A stretch of 43,468 bases of DNA from Dehalococcoidia bacterium (GCA_022825745.1 JAJDWF010000003.1:1-43468), one strand, 5' to 3'; positions 1 to 9,617 are shown, counted from the stretch's first letter. Translations and numbers: made by a program. The notes: generated by a model not told the origin, from the sequence alone.

Positions 1-765
1 CGCTACCTGTCGCTGCGGGCGGTGTGGAATCGCGCGCCACGGGACATTACGCCGGCGGAGGTACACTTCTGGCAGGGATTCAAGGACACGCTGCGCAATT
101 CGCAGTTCGTGGCGTTTTTGCCCACGTTCGTAATGTTCACGACCGGAGTGGGCATCTTGCAGGGATGGGTGCCGTTTTTCGCCGTGGGGGTGCTGCTCCA
201 GGACAAGGACGGCACTGCGTCGAGCTTCCTGTCCATCAGCGTCATCGCCGGAGTGGTGGCGGCCGGCATCGTCATCTGGATGCTCTTTGCGGCGGGCCGG
301 ATCACCAAGCGACGAGTGTACGGCGTGTGCCTGGTGGTGAGCGGGCTGCTGTTCCCGCTGCTGGGACTGGTGGGCCTGGCGATGACCGGCAGCCTGCTGC
401 TGCAAGGGCTGGCTTTCATGTTCATCGCCGGGATGCCCATGGCGGCGGTGTTCCTGCTGCCCAAGGGTCTGACCGCCGACATCGCGGACTACGACGCGCT
501 GATGAGAGGCGAGCGGCGCGAGGCGATGTTCTACTCCACGCAGAACTTCTTTGAGAAAGTCACCTACGCGCTGCCGCCGTTGCTGTTGAGCCTGGTGTTG
601 CAGTTGGGAGACTCGCCGGAGAACCCGCTGGGCATCCGGCTGGCGCCGCTGCTGGCCGGCGGGTTGGTGCTGGTCGGTCTGGCGCTGTGGCCGCGCTACA
701 AGCTGCCGGACACGATCAACCGTGAGACCGTCACCAACGCGGGGCTGCTGCGCGCCGCCGCATGA
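1..765 (+). CDS. MFS_2 (GPH-like) transporter, C-terminal part
   Basis: This is the 3' part of a membrane transporter. The frame is open from the first base, so the start lies upstream of the window. About 254 residues are visible, with five or six hydrophobic segments. After the fourth comes a cytoplasmic loop reading DIADYDALMRGERREAMFYS, which resembles the D-x-x-D-Y-x-x-x-x-x-G-x-R-R-E signature of sodium/sugar symporters of the MelB/GPH type (MFS_2). It should be a secondary carrier for a sugar or related solute, but the substrate cannot be read from this fragment. The gene converges on the DUF255 gene with a 12-base gap and no obvious terminator. Family assignment is fairly sure; substrate is unknown. 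Confidence 0.75.
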   Translation, partial: RYLSLRAVWNRAPRDITPAEVHFWQGFKDTLRNSQFVAFLPTFVMFTTGVGILQGWVPFFAVGVLLQDKDGTASSFLSISVIAGVVAAGIVIWMLFAAGRITKRRVYGVCLVVSGLLFPLLGLVGLAMTGSLLLQGLAFMFIAGMPMAAVFLLPKGLTADIADYDALMRGERREAMFYSTQNFFEKVTYALPPLLLSLVLQLGDSPENPLGIRLAPLLAGGLVLVGLALWPRYKLPDTINRETVTNAGLLRAAA

Positions 766-777
766 TGCAGCCGGGCT

Positions 778-2826
778 TCACGCGTCGAGTTGGGCGGCCA
801 GGGCGGCAGCGTCGGTTACCGGGAGTTGGCAGGCGTAGTTTTCGCAGACGTAGGCGGTGGGCTGGCCGTCCTGCATGACGCGCTGCTCCAGGAGGGGAGA
901 GTCCTTCAGCGGCGGGTTGGCGGGATCGCTCATGCCGACGGCGATCTTGTTGGGCATGAACCGGGCGCTGACTTCGCGGAGCATTGCCCGAGTGGAGTCC
1001 GCATCGGTGGGGCCGACGATTACGATTTCGCGGGGGAGCGAGACGTAGAAGTCGAGAGCGCCGAGCCAATGGCCGGTTGCGCCCGGAGCGCGGCCCATAA
1101 GCTGCTGCAAGGCGCGGAGTGGCGTAGCGCCCCGGGACGAATAGCCATCGTCGCCGGTGACGACGCCGAGGCGGAGCAGGACGTCGGTGGCCACGGAACC
1201 GCCGCAGGGCTGGGCGTTGTCGAATACGTCGCGGGGACGGATCACCAGTTGCTCGTGGTCGTTGCCGGTGTCGTAGAAACCACCGACGGCATCGTCCCAG
1301 AACAGCGCGTTCATACCGTCGGCGACGGCCACGGCCTCCTGGAGCCAGCAGGGTTCCAGGGTCGCCTCGTGGAGGGAGAGCAAGCCGTCGGCCAGGCAGG
1401 CGTAGTCTTCCAGATAGCCGAGGAGCTTGGCCTCGCCGTTGCGCCAGGTGCGGAGGATGCGGCCGTTGGGGTCCCGCATGTTTTCGAGGAGGAACGCGGC
1501 GTTGTTGCGGGCGGCATCGAGGTAATCGGGACGGTCGAGAGCGGCGCCGGCTTCGGCGAAGGCGCGTAGCATGAGGCCGTTCCACGAGGTTAACACCTTG
1601 TCGTCGAGGAGCGGGTGGATGCGCTGCTCTCGTACTTCGAGGAGGGTGGCACGGGCGCGGGCGATGGCGCCAGAGAGTGCCTCATCGGAGACCCCGCGTT
1701 GGGTGGCGTAGTCGGCCGGGGGGAGAGTTACGTTCAGGATATTGGATCCCTCGAAGTTGCCGCGCTCGGTGACACCGTAGTAGCCCATGATCAATTCGGC
1801 GTCGTCGCCCAGCAAGGGGCGCAACTCGTCGGGTGTCCAGACGAAGAACTTGCCCTCGACGCCCTCGCTGTCGGCGTCCTGGGCCGAGTAGAAACCGCCG
1901 GCGGGGTCGGTCATTTCGCGGAGGACGTAGTCCAGGGTCTCCTCGGTGATGCGACGGTACAGCGGGTTGCCGGTAATCTGCCAGGCGTGGAGGTACAGGC
2001 GGGCGAGCAGGGCGTTGTCATAAAGCATCTTATCGAAGTGAGGCACCAGCCAGTAGGCATCGGTGGAGTAGCGGTGAAAGCCGCCACCCACCTGGTCGTA
2101 CATGCCGCCGTAGGCCATTTTCTGCAGGGTCTGCTCCACCATTTCCAGCGCGCGGGCGTTGAAACCGTGGCGGTAGTAGCGCAGCAGGAACTCGGGGGTC
2201 ATGGGCTGGGGAAACTTGGGGGCGTTGCCGAACCCGCCGTTGAGGTGGTCGAACTGGGTGGCAAGCTGGGAGTAGGCGCTGTGCATGACCTCGGTGGTCA
2301 GGGGGGTGAAACCCCGGGGCATCTGGCCGGTGCGACCCATTTGGTCGGACAACTGACGGGTAACACGCTCAATTTCGCTCTTGTTGGTGTGGTAGGCTTG
2401 GCTGGCGGCGGCCAGCAGGCGGGGGAATCCGGGCATACCCTGACGGTCATCGGGAGGGAAGTAGGTGCCTCCGTAAAAGGGGCGGCCCTCCGGGGTGAGG
2501 AACACGGTCATGGGCCAGCCGCCGCTGCCGGTGAGCATCTGGACGGCTTCCATGTACACGGCGTCCAGATCGGGGCGTTCCTCGCGGTCCACCTTGATGT
2601 TGACGAAATGCTCGTTCATCAAGGCCGCGATGTCGTCGTTCTCGAAGGACTCGCGCTCCATGACGTGGCACCAGTGGCAGGCGGAGTAGCCGATGCTGAG
2701 CAGGATGGGACGGTCCTCATCCCGGGCGCGGCTCAGAGCCTCCTCGCCCCAGGGATACCAGTCCACCGGGTTTTCGGCGTGTTGCAGCAGGTAGGGGCTG
2801 GTCTCGCTGGCGAGGCGGTTGGGCAT
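778..2826 (-). CDS. DUF255 thioredoxin-domain protein (YyaL/SPATA20 family)
   Basis: A 682-residue soluble protein. It opens with the family hallmark [20 protein letters not shown] and has a thioredoxin-like domain with C50-H-W-C53 (ACHWCHVME), then a long alpha/alpha-toroid C-terminal domain with motifs such as [13 protein letters not shown] and [10 protein letters not shown]. Known relatives are bacterial YyaL and human SPATA20. Their biochemical role is unsettled; a redox or sugar-epimerase-like role has been suggested. I chose the start at 2826 because AGGAG lies 7-8 bases upstream on the minus strand and the conserved family N terminus begins there, although the frame runs open to 2889. 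It is divergent from the selenoprotein redoxin pair, with about 135 bases between them holding both promoters. The shared thiol chemistry with that pair is suggestive only. Confidence 0.9.
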   Translation of the reverse strand: MPNRLASETSPYLLQHAENPVDWYPWGEEALSRARDEDRPILLSIGYSACHWCHVMERESFENDDIAALMNEHFVNIKVDREERPDLDAVYMEAVQMLTGSGGWPMTVFLTPEGRPFYGGTYFPPDDRQGMPGFPRLLAAASQAYHTNKSEIERVTRQLSDQMGRTGQMPRGFTPLTTEVMHSAYSQLATQFDHLNGGFGNAPKFPQPMTPEFLLRYYRHGFNARALEMVEQTLQKMAYGGMYDQVGGGFHRYSTDAYWLVPHFDKMLYDNALLARLYLHAWQITGNPLYRRITEETLDYVLREMTDPAGGFYSAQDADSEGVEGKFFVWTPDELRPLLGDDAELIMGYYGVTERGNFEGSNILNVTLPPADYATQRGVSDEALSGAIARARATLLEVREQRIHPLLDDKVLTSWNGLMLRAFAEAGAALDRPDYLDAARNNAAFLLENMRDPNGRILRTWRNGEAKLLGYLEDYACLADGLLSLHEATLEPCWLQEAVAVADGMNALFWDDAVGGFYDTGNDHEQLVIRPRDVFDNAQPCGGSVATDVLLRLGVVTGDDGYSSRGATPLRALQQLMGRAPGATGHWLGALDFYVSLPREIVIVGPTDADSTRAMLREVSARFMPNKIAVGMSDPANPPLKDSPLLEQRVMQDGQPTAYVCENYACQLPVTDAAALAAQLDA

Positions 2827-2894
2827 CGGGGGAACTCCTGTGAGGGGTGAATCCGGCGGCGGGAGCGCGGCGTATTCTAAAGCAATCAAACGTC

Positions 2895-2903
2895 TGCTAG
2901 AAT
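2895..2903 (+). promoter_or_regulatory. Extended -10 promoter candidate for redoxin operon
   Basis: TGCTAGAAT fits an extended -10 element (TGn plus TAGAAT). The matching -35 position (2875-2880, TTCTAA) is weak. The element lies 60 bases before the proposed TTG start of the first redoxin. The same TGnTAGAAT form appears before selA (15062-15070) and before coaE (19288-19296). Confidence 0.4.
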
Positions 2904-2962
2904 CGCACGCAGACGCTCGCCAGCATAACAGATACTTTGAGGGTGAGCGCCGGGATTACCAC

Positions 2963-3568
2963 TTGGCGACACTGAAGCGACATTCGTGGATCGGGGCGGT
3001 CCTGATACTGCTCCTGGTGACGGCTGTGGCATGCGCTCCGGCTACGGACGGGCCAGTCGTGGGCGTCGAGGGAATCGACGTCGGGAATACGTCGCCGCCG
3101 TTCGCGATGACGCTGACGGACGGTTCCGAGGTGTCGCTGAAAGACATCGTGGATGACAACCAACCGACGCACCTGTTCTGGTTCGCCACCTGGTGACCGG
3201 AGTGCCGCGCCGAGTTGCGGTCGCTGGATCCAATCGCATCGAAATATCCGGATGTAACTTTCTATGTCGTCTCGTACAACGAGCCGGTTGAAACCATTGC
3301 CGAGTACATTGAGGAGGGCGGATACACCGACGTAATTCCTGCCGGGCCGGTGGGGACCATGCTGGCGGACCTGCAAGTCACCCGGCAGATGGCCATGATG
3401 GTCGTCAACGGGAACGGCATGATATATCACCGGCAGGTGAAGGGAAGCGCCTCGACGTGGGAACCCTACTTTGAGGCATTGACCACCGATCCGAAAGCCA
3501 TACCGCCTGAGGTTGAGATACAAAGGCAAAAGGACCAAAGACAGCAAGACTTGCAATTGCCAAGTTGA
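2963..3568 (+). CDS. Selenocysteine-containing thioredoxin-like lipoprotein 1 (UxxC)
   Basis: Read through the in-frame TGA at 3194-3196, this is a 201-residue TlpA/ResA-type thiol-disulfide oxidoreductase. Residues 1-24 form a lipoprotein signal (KRH, then a hydrophobic stretch, then TAVAC with the lipid cysteine at 24). It should therefore be anchored outside the cytoplasmic membrane. The redoxin domain follows: GNTSPPFAMTLTDGSEVSL, then FWFATW-U78-PEC81-RAEL, where relatives have W-C-x-x-C. The frame continues without interruption for another 123 codons after the TGA, with typical thioredoxin-fold features (YPDVTFYVVSYNE, ending in a cis-loop-like region). The start is uncertain: TTG at 2963 gives a clean signal peptide but has no strong ribosome site. 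A 43-base gap leads to a paralogue built the same way. The UGA-as-Sec reading is inference, strongly supported by the duplicate and by selA in the same window. Confidence 0.85.
3194..3222 (+). promoter_or_regulatory. UGA recoding site and SECIS-like hairpin, redoxin 1
   Basis: The TGA at 3194-3196 is followed by GCCGC (3204-3208), loop GCCGAGTT (3209-3216) and GCGGTC (3217-3222). These pair with one bulged T. The loop begins 12 bases after the codon, and its first base is G, as bacterial SECIS loops favour. An alternative stem pairs GACCG (3195-3199) with CGGTC (3218-3222). The distance is shorter than in the E. coli elements, so this is a candidate only. Confidence 0.5.
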
Positions 3569-3581
3569 TGAGGATAGTACG

Positions 3582-3598
3582 CGGCGTCGTTGACGCCG
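3582..3598 (+). other. Intergenic hairpin between the two redoxin genes
   Basis: CGGCGTC, loop GTT, GACGCCG: a perfect 7-bp stem in the 43-base gap between the two selenoprotein genes. No T run follows, so it is not a standard terminator. It could stabilise or segment the transcript. Confidence 0.4.
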
Positions 3599-3611
3599 AA
3601 GGCCGATAGAG

Positions 3612-4481
3612 ATGAACATAATACGTACTTTTGCCGTGGTCGCGATAGCGGCCGGTTTGCTGACGGCACTGGTTGCCTGCGCGTCCGGGTCGGAGCCAGC
3701 GCCAACGTCTCCGGCGTCGTCGCCGGCCCAAGCCGCCGCCTCGCCGGCCACTGCCGTAGCGTCGCCCACCGAGGCGCCGGCGATGCAGGCCACGACCGCC
3801 GCGCAACCCACGGCGCAGGCAGCGTCCGCGACGGAAAGCCCGGCGACTGCGAGTCCGGCTACCGACACGCCGGCGCCACAGCCGGCGGCGACGGCTGCGC
3901 CAACGGTGCTGGCGCCCGCGCCAACGGACACAGCGGAACCGCCGGCGACGTCAGCGCCGACGGCTACCGCCGCGACCGCAACCGACACGCCGGCGCCGCC
4001 TACCGAAGCGCCTGCTGCGGCTCCGACGGCGGCTCCACTCGCCCCGGCCGCGCCGGAGGGGACGAATGTGGGGGAGACTCCGCCGGCGTTCGTGATGGAA
4101 AGGTCGGACGGTACGCAGATCGCGTTGACCGACCTGACGGGGTCGGGCAAGCCGGCGTTCATGATGTACTTCGCAACCTGGTGACCAACCTGTCGCGCCG
4201 AGTTGCGGACGCTGGCCCCCATCATTACCGAATACGCGGATCAGATCGATTTCTACCTGGTGTCGTTCAACGAGAGCGCCGGCCGGTTGGAGAGCTACAT
4301 TGACGACAACGGCTACTCAAACATGACCGCCACGCAGCCGGTGGGATCGATGCTGCGGGACCTGAAAATCACCAGCCAATCTTCGATGATCGGGCTGGAT
4401 GCGCAGAGCGTAATAACCTTCCGCAAGGGATACGGCGGACGCGGGGATTACGCGGGGGCGTACCGGCAGTTGGCGCAGTAG
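3612..4481 (+). CDS. Selenocysteine-containing thioredoxin-like lipoprotein 2 (UxxC)
   Basis: A 289-residue paralogue of the preceding gene when TGA 4182-4184 is read as selenocysteine (codon 191). Residues 1-23 form a lipoprotein signal ending LTALVAC. Residues 24-149 are a low-complexity Ala/Pro/Thr linker, probably a flexible tether that lifts the domain off the membrane. The redoxin domain begins near residue 150 (GTNVGETPPAF), with YFATW-U191-PTC194-RAEL. After the TGA the frame stays open to a TAG at 4479-4481 and keeps the thioredoxin-fold sequence (IDFYLVSFNES, QPVGSMLRDLKIT). The ATG at 3612 is clear. Compared with redoxin 1, the catalytic block and the bases after the TGA are nearly identical, while the linker is unique. 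A likely role is reduction or repair of extracytoplasmic thiols or peroxides; the substrate is unknown. Confidence 0.85.
4182..4210 (+). promoter_or_regulatory. UGA recoding site and SECIS-like hairpin, redoxin 2
   Basis: TGA 4182-4184 is followed by GTCGC (4192-4196), loop GCCGAGTT (4197-4204) and GCGGAC (4205-4210). These pair with one bulged G. The loop sequence and its distance from the TGA match the first gene exactly. One outer stem pair changes from G-C in redoxin 1 to T-A here, although the bulge shifts position. Confidence 0.5.
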
Positions 4482-4490
4482 AAAGGGGCA

Positions 4491-4513
4491 GGGGCAGGTT
4501 CGGCACCCGCCCC
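4491..4513. terminator. Imperfect palindromic terminator between convergent genes
   Basis: GGGGCAGG (4491-4498) pairs with CCCGCCCC (4506-4513) around a 7-base loop with one mismatch. It lies between the redoxin operon and thrS, which converge. It looks like a degenerate member of the palindrome seen at 24791 and 33665. The T-rich tract is weak. Confidence 0.45.
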
Positions 4514-4521
4514 AACGAGCG

Positions 4522-6291
4522 TTACCTGGCGGCGGGGGTGCCGGCTAGTTCGGCGGTGAGCATAGCCTGCACGTCGGAGAGGGGCATGGCGCCGCGGTTG
4601 TCGCCGTCGCGGGTGCGGACGGCGGCGGCGTTGGCATCGGCCTCGCGGTCGCCGACGACGAGCATGTAGGGCGTTTTCTGGAGTTGGGCCTGGCGGATTT
4701 TCTGGTTCATGCGCTCGCTGCGGTCATCCACCTCGACGCGGAAGCCGGCGTCGCGCAGTTGGTCGGCCACCTGCTCGGCGTACTCGTTGTGGCGGTCGGC
4801 GATGGGGATGACGACGGCCTGCACGGGAGACAGCCAGAGTGGGAACGCGCCGGCGTAGTGCTCCACCAAGACGCCGAAGAACCTTTCCAGGGAACCGAGG
4901 ATGGCGCGATGGACCATGTAGGGCTGCACGCGGTTGCCCTGCTCGTCCTGATACACCAGGCCGAAGCGCTCGGGCAGGTTGAAGTCGAACTGGACGGTGG
5001 TGCATTGCCAGTCGCGGCCCAAAGCGTCCTTGATCTTGATGTCGATCTTGGGGCCGTAGAAGGCTCCGCCGCCCTCGTCGATGCCGTACTCAAGGTCTCG
5101 CTCGACCAGCGCCTGGCGCAGCGACTCGGTGGCGTGGTCCCACATTTCGGGTTCGCCGACGTATTTTTCGGGGCGGGTGGACAACATAATGTCGTAGTCG
5201 TCGAACCCGAACGCGGCCATGATCTCGAAAGTGAGGTCCAGCACGTCGCCCACTTCGGCGGCCACCTGGTCGGGCAGGCAGAAGATGTGAGCGTCGTCCT
5301 GGGTGAACCCGCGCACGCGCATGAGGCCGTGGAGGACGCCGCTGCGTTCGTAGCGGTACACGGTACCCAGCTCGGCGATGCGCAGGGGAAGCTCCCGGTA
5401 GCTGCGCAGGGCGGAGCGGTAAATCTGGATGTGGAAGGGGCAGTTCATCGGCTTCAGGAAGTATTCCTGCTCGTCGATTTCCATGGGCGCGTACATGCTG
5501 TCGCGGTAGAAATCGAGGTGGCCGCTGGTCTGCCAGAGGCGGGCGCGCCCGATGTGGGGCGAGTAAACGATGTTGTAACCCCGACGGTAGTGGATGTCGC
5601 GCCAGTAGTCCTCGATGAGGGAGCGCATCACGCCGCCTCTGGGGTGCCAGACGATGAGGCCGGGGCCGATTTCGTCGTGGACGGTGAACAGGTTGAGCTG
5701 GCGTCCCAGGGCGCGGTGGTCGCGGCGCTCGGCCTCGGCCAGGCGCTCCAGGTGCGCTTCCAGCTCGGCCTGGGACTCGAAGGCGGTGCCGTAGATGCGT
5801 TGGAGCATCGGGCGGTTCTCATCGCCGCGCCAGTAGGCTCCGGCGGTGTGCAGCAGCTTGACGGCGGTAATCTCGCCGGTGCTGGCGACGTGGGGGCCCT
5901 GGCAAAGATCGGTGAACTCGCCGTGGCGGTAGATGCTGATAGTACTTTCGTCGGGCAGGTCGTCGATGATTTCCTGCTTGAACGGCTGGGCTGAGAACAT
6001 GGACTGCGCGGACTCGCGGCTCAACTCTTCCCGCAAGAAGGGCGCGTTGGACTTGATGGTGTCGAGCATCAGCGCCTCGATGCGTTCCAGGTCCTCCGGC
6101 GTGAAGGGCCGCTCGACTTCGAAATCGTAGTAGAAACCGTCGGCAGTGGGCGGGCCGATGGCTACCTTGGCCTCCGGGAAGAGCTGCACAACGGCGTCGG
6201 CCATGACGTGGGCGGCCGAGTGGCGCATCCGGTGGCGCAACGATTCTACGGGGTCGTCAACGGCGTGTTCGGGGGTTCCGTGGTCGAGCAT
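4522..6291 (-). CDS. thrS: Threonyl-tRNA synthetase without TGS domain
   Basis: Charges tRNA-Thr with threonine in the cytoplasm. The 589-residue protein is shorter than the usual 640 or so because the N-terminal TGS domain is absent. It begins directly with the editing domain, whose H24-S-A-A-H28 motif (RHSAAHVMADA) and CQGPHVAST block deacylate mis-charged serine. The class II catalytic core follows: the zinc-ligand cysteine in MNCPFHIQIY, motif 2 around YRYERSGVLHGLMRVRGFTQ, and motif 3 near MVHRAILGSLERF. A C-terminal anticodon-binding domain starts near PVQAVVIPIADRH. The ATG at 6291 is the only sensible start. A TATAAT-like -10 sits on the minus strand at 6329-6334. No T-box leader is visible in the 96 bases before it. 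Confidence 0.95.
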   Translation of the reverse strand: MLDHGTPEHAVDDPVESLRHRMRHSAAHVMADAVVQLFPEAKVAIGPPTADGFYYDFEVERPFTPEDLERIEALMLDTIKSNAPFLREELSRESAQSMFSAQPFKQEIIDDLPDESTISIYRHGEFTDLCQGPHVASTGEITAVKLLHTAGAYWRGDENRPMLQRIYGTAFESQAELEAHLERLAEAERRDHRALGRQLNLFTVHDEIGPGLIVWHPRGGVMRSLIEDYWRDIHYRRGYNIVYSPHIGRARLWQTSGHLDFYRDSMYAPMEIDEQEYFLKPMNCPFHIQIYRSALRSYRELPLRIAELGTVYRYERSGVLHGLMRVRGFTQDDAHIFCLPDQVAAEVGDVLDLTFEIMAAFGFDDYDIMLSTRPEKYVGEPEMWDHATESLRQALVERDLEYGIDEGGGAFYGPKIDIKIKDALGRDWQCTTVQFDFNLPERFGLVYQDEQGNRVQPYMVHRAILGSLERFFGVLVEHYAGAFPLWLSPVQAVVIPIADRHNEYAEQVADQLRDAGFRVEVDDRSERMNQKIRQAQLQKTPYMLVVGDREADANAAAVRTRDGDNRGAMPLSDVQAMLTAELAGTPAAR

Positions 6292-6328
6292 CGGGGTTAC
6301 CTGCCTGGTGCGTCAGTTCTTACCATCA

Positions 6329-6334
6329 ATTATA
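6329..6334 (-). promoter_or_regulatory. -10 candidate for thrS
   Basis: ATTATA on the plus strand reads TATAAT on the minus strand, 38 bases before the thrS start. No convincing -35 is present. Confidence 0.35.
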
Positions 6335-6343
6335 AAACCAAAT

Positions 6344-6364
6344 GGCCCGGGGCGTTGTCGGGCC
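6344..6364 (-). terminator. Hairpin after the toxin gene
   Basis: GGCCCG (6344-6349) and CGGGCC (6359-6364) form a stem. On the minus strand it is followed by ATTTGGTTTTAT, a modest T-rich tract. It would end vapBC transcription before the thrS promoter. Confidence 0.45.
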
Positions 6365-6387
6365 AGAGTGGCAAAGTTCCGGCGTGG

Positions 6388-6780
6388 CTACATAGCCCGT
6401 GGAATGTCGGTGTGAGCGAAGTCGTTGCCTTTAAACAACAGCGGCAGACGGCGAACTGATGCCAAGGCGTAGGCGAAAGTATCGCCAAAATTGAGCTGCG
6501 CCGGGTGGCCTTGCCCTTTGCCGTAGCGCTGGTACGCATAGGCAGCGACCCATAACTGGGGTTCGTCCAGCGGTTCGAGGTGAATAAAGGAACGCTGAAG
6601 AAACGAAACGGCTAGCCGATAGATGTCTTCCCCTCGCCCGGTCGCCACTATCATCAACTCAACCGCCGTGCCGATGGACACGAGCACTTCTCCATCTTGT
6701 TCCATGGCGGCTAGAAAATCCGAGGCATCAGCTTCGTTTGTCAGCACCGAAACGATTGCGGAGGTGTCGGAAACCATCAT
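6388..6780 (-). CDS. PIN-domain ribonuclease toxin (VapC-like)
   Basis: A 130-residue PIN-domain protein, predicted to be a metal-dependent ribonuclease that acts as the toxin of a type II pair. The acidic active-site residues are visible: D5 in MVSDTSAIV, E41 in GTAVELMIVATGRG, D100 in LNFGDTFAYALA and D120 in GNDFAHTDI. The length is normal for VapC. The start overlaps the stop of the upstream antitoxin by the four bases ATGA (6777-6780), typical of coupled toxin-antitoxin translation. A second ATG one codon later is equally possible. The family is close to the Rv0624-type VapC group by motif. Target RNA is unknown. Confidence 0.88.
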   Translation of the reverse strand: MMVSDTSAIVSVLTNEADASDFLAAMEQDGEVLVSIGTAVELMIVATGRGEDIYRLAVSFLQRSFIHLEPLDEPQLWVAAYAYQRYGKGQGHPAQLNFGDTFAYALASVRRLPLLFKGNDFAHTDIPRAM

Positions 6781-7070
6781 CTAGGCAGTCCCCGGTCATC
6801 GTAAAGTTCTTCCTGCCAGACTCTCGATGGAGGGTTGTCGTCGTCAAAGGGATGCTCTTCCCGCCAGCGGCGCGCAGCCGCGACAATGGGCGCCATTTCC
6901 GCAGCGACCTCTTCGGGCGACAGCTTACGACGCGGTGGAGACACTTTGGCCTCCAACTCGGCCACGGCCATAATCAGCGCCTGCTCAGGCGCGTCCGGGC
7001 CGTCCATGCCCAAGCGATGGGCCAAATCAGCCAAGCGCGCTTCCATGTCGGGCGTCAGCGTCATAACCAT
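6777..7070 (-). CDS. VapB-like antitoxin
   Basis: A 97-residue protein directly upstream of the PIN toxin, sharing an ATGA overlap with it. The N terminus (MVMTLTPDMEARLADLAHRLG) resembles the short DNA-binding ribbon-helix-helix region of VapB-type antitoxins. The C-terminal part is charged (KLSPEEVAAEM, RRWREEHPFDDDNPPSRVW) and would wrap the toxin. AGGAAG lies 4-5 bases before the ATG at 7070, supporting this start. It should neutralise the toxin and repress the operon. Possible operator repeats lie upstream at 7129-7173. Antitoxin identity rests on position and general features more than on a sharp motif. Confidence 0.8.
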   Translation of the reverse strand: MVMTLTPDMEARLADLAHRLGMDGPDAPEQALIMAVAELEAKVSPPRRKLSPEEVAAEMAPIVAAARRWREEHPFDDDNPPSRVWQEELYDDRGLPR

Positions 7071-7128
7071 GTTCTTCCTCAGTGCCAGGGGATTGGCTCC
7101 GCTCGGTGTGGGCTGCCTGTTTGAGAGA

Positions 7129-7173
7129 ATTATAGTCGATGCCCCATCGGTACTGAATTATTATAGCCGATGG
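7129..7173. repeat. Clustered direct and inverted repeats, possible VapBC operator
   Basis: ATTATAG(T/C)CGATG occurs at 7129-7141 and 7160-7172, 31 bases apart. CCATCGG (7144-7150) and CCGATGG (7167-7173) form an inverted pair, and CGATG-CCC-CATCG is a tight one at 7137-7149. The block sits between vapB and prfB, which diverge. It could be the antitoxin's operator or serve prfB. Confidence 0.4.
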
Positions 7174-7226
7174 CATTGGACGGATTCGGCGGGGAGAGAG
7201 CGGAATCCGTTGGCGGTACGCGCATG

Positions 7227-7232
7227 TATAAT
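7227..7232 (+). promoter_or_regulatory. -10 candidate for prfB
   Basis: A perfect TATAAT lies 57 bases before the prfB ATG. No good -35 is present at the standard distance. Confidence 0.5.
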
Positions 7233-7289
7233 TGTTCCGGCAACGCCGCGGCTGGAAACGGGCCGCGACCCCAGGAGGAACCGGGCACT

Positions 7290-8393
7290 ATGGATGAACT
7301 GCGCCAGCAATTAGCCGACATGGCCGTCAAGGTTGAGGCGGTCGTGGAGCGTCTTTGACCTTGCCGGCAGGGAGAAATCCATCGGTGAACTGGAGGCTGA
7401 GGCGGCGGCGGCCGGTTTCTGGGATGACCCCGCGTCGGCCCAGCGCAAGATGCAGGAACTGGGCAAGTTGCAGTCCACCGTAGGCGGATGGCGTGGGCTG
7501 CAAGCGCAAGTTGCCGATTTGCTGGAGCTGACCGAGCTGGCCATGGAGACGGACGACGAGAGCCTGGCCGAGGAACTTACCGCCGAAACCGACGCCGTGG
7601 CCAATCGGCTGGTCCGGGCCGAAATGGAGCTGACGCTTTCGGGGCCATACGACGACCGGCCGGCGATCCTCACGATACATTCGGGGGCCGGCGGCACCGA
7701 CTCCCACGATTGGGTGGAGATGCTGACCGGCATGTACGCCGGGTGGGCGATGTCCGACGGCCGGCCGGTGCAGGTGCTGGACACGGCCTACGGCGACGAG
7801 GCCGGGCTGCGCACGAGCACGATGGAAATCGGCGGCGAGCACGCTTTCGGATACTTGAACGCGGAGGTGGGCGTACACCGGCTGGTGCGCATGTCGCCCT
7901 TTGACCCGGCGCGGCGGCGGCAGACGTCTTTCGCGCGGGTGGAGGTACTGCCGGCGGCGGTGGGCGAGGACTCGGAGGTGGAAATTCGCCCGGAAGACGT
8001 CAAGATGGACTTTTTCCGTTCCAGCGGGCCGGGCGGACAGAACGTGCAGAAGGTGGCGTCGGCGGTGCGGCTGACCCACGTTCCCAGCGGAATCGTGGTG
8101 TCCTGCCAGACGGAGCGGTCGCAGCACCAGAACCGGGACTACGCCATGCGCATCCTGCGGGCCAGGCTGCTGGCGCGGCAAGAGGAAGAACGGGAGCGGG
8201 AACTGTCGACGCTGCGCGGCGAGCGGGTGTCCGCCGAGTGGGGCAACCAGATTCGCAGCTACGTGCTGCACCCGTACAAGTCGGTGAAGGACCACCGGAC
8301 CGACCACCAGACGGGCAATACGGACGCGGTGCTGGCCGGGGAGATCGACGGGTTTATCGAGGCCTACCTGGTGAGCAAGCTGGGGGAGGGCGG

Positions 8394-8397
<4 letters not shown>
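7290..8397 (+). CDS. prfB: Peptide chain release factor 2 (programmed +1 frameshift)
   Basis: Terminates translation at UGA and UAA. The first 22 codons (7290-7355) run into an in-frame TGA at 7356-7358 inside the recoding signal CTT-TGA-C. After a +1 shift, reading continues with GAC at 7357 to the TAG at 8395-8397, giving 368 residues. The tripeptide anticodon S202-P-F204 (RMSPFD) marks RF2 rather than RF1, and G248-G-Q250 (GPGGQNVQK) is the peptidyl-hydrolysis loop. A good AGGAGG lies before the ATG. The 3' end overlaps the convergent ribBA stop by four bases. Low RF2 lets the ribosome shift and make more RF2. Here RF2 also competes with selenocysteine insertion at UGA. Confidence 0.97.
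7344..7359 (+). promoter_or_regulatory. prfB +1 frameshift site
   Basis: The sequence is GTGGAGCGTCTTTGAC. CTT occupies the P site, TGA (7356-7358) is the slow stop, and the following C makes it a poor terminator. The GGAG at 7346-7349 is an internal Shine-Dalgarno-like element three bases before CTT, as in E. coli prfB. Confidence 0.93.

Positions 8398-9616
<1,219 letters not shown>

Positions 9617-9617
<1 letters not shown>

Noticed and set aside
3681..4058. Repetitive GCC/CCG-rich stretch as a possible repeat array or CRISPR
   Set aside because: It is the Ala/Pro/Thr linker of the second redoxin: repeats are short, irregular and codon-phased, with no spacers.
3194..4184. UGA read as tryptophan (code 4-like)
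   Set aside because: TGG is used for Trp throughout, TGA is the stop of many genes, and RF2 with an SPF motif is present.
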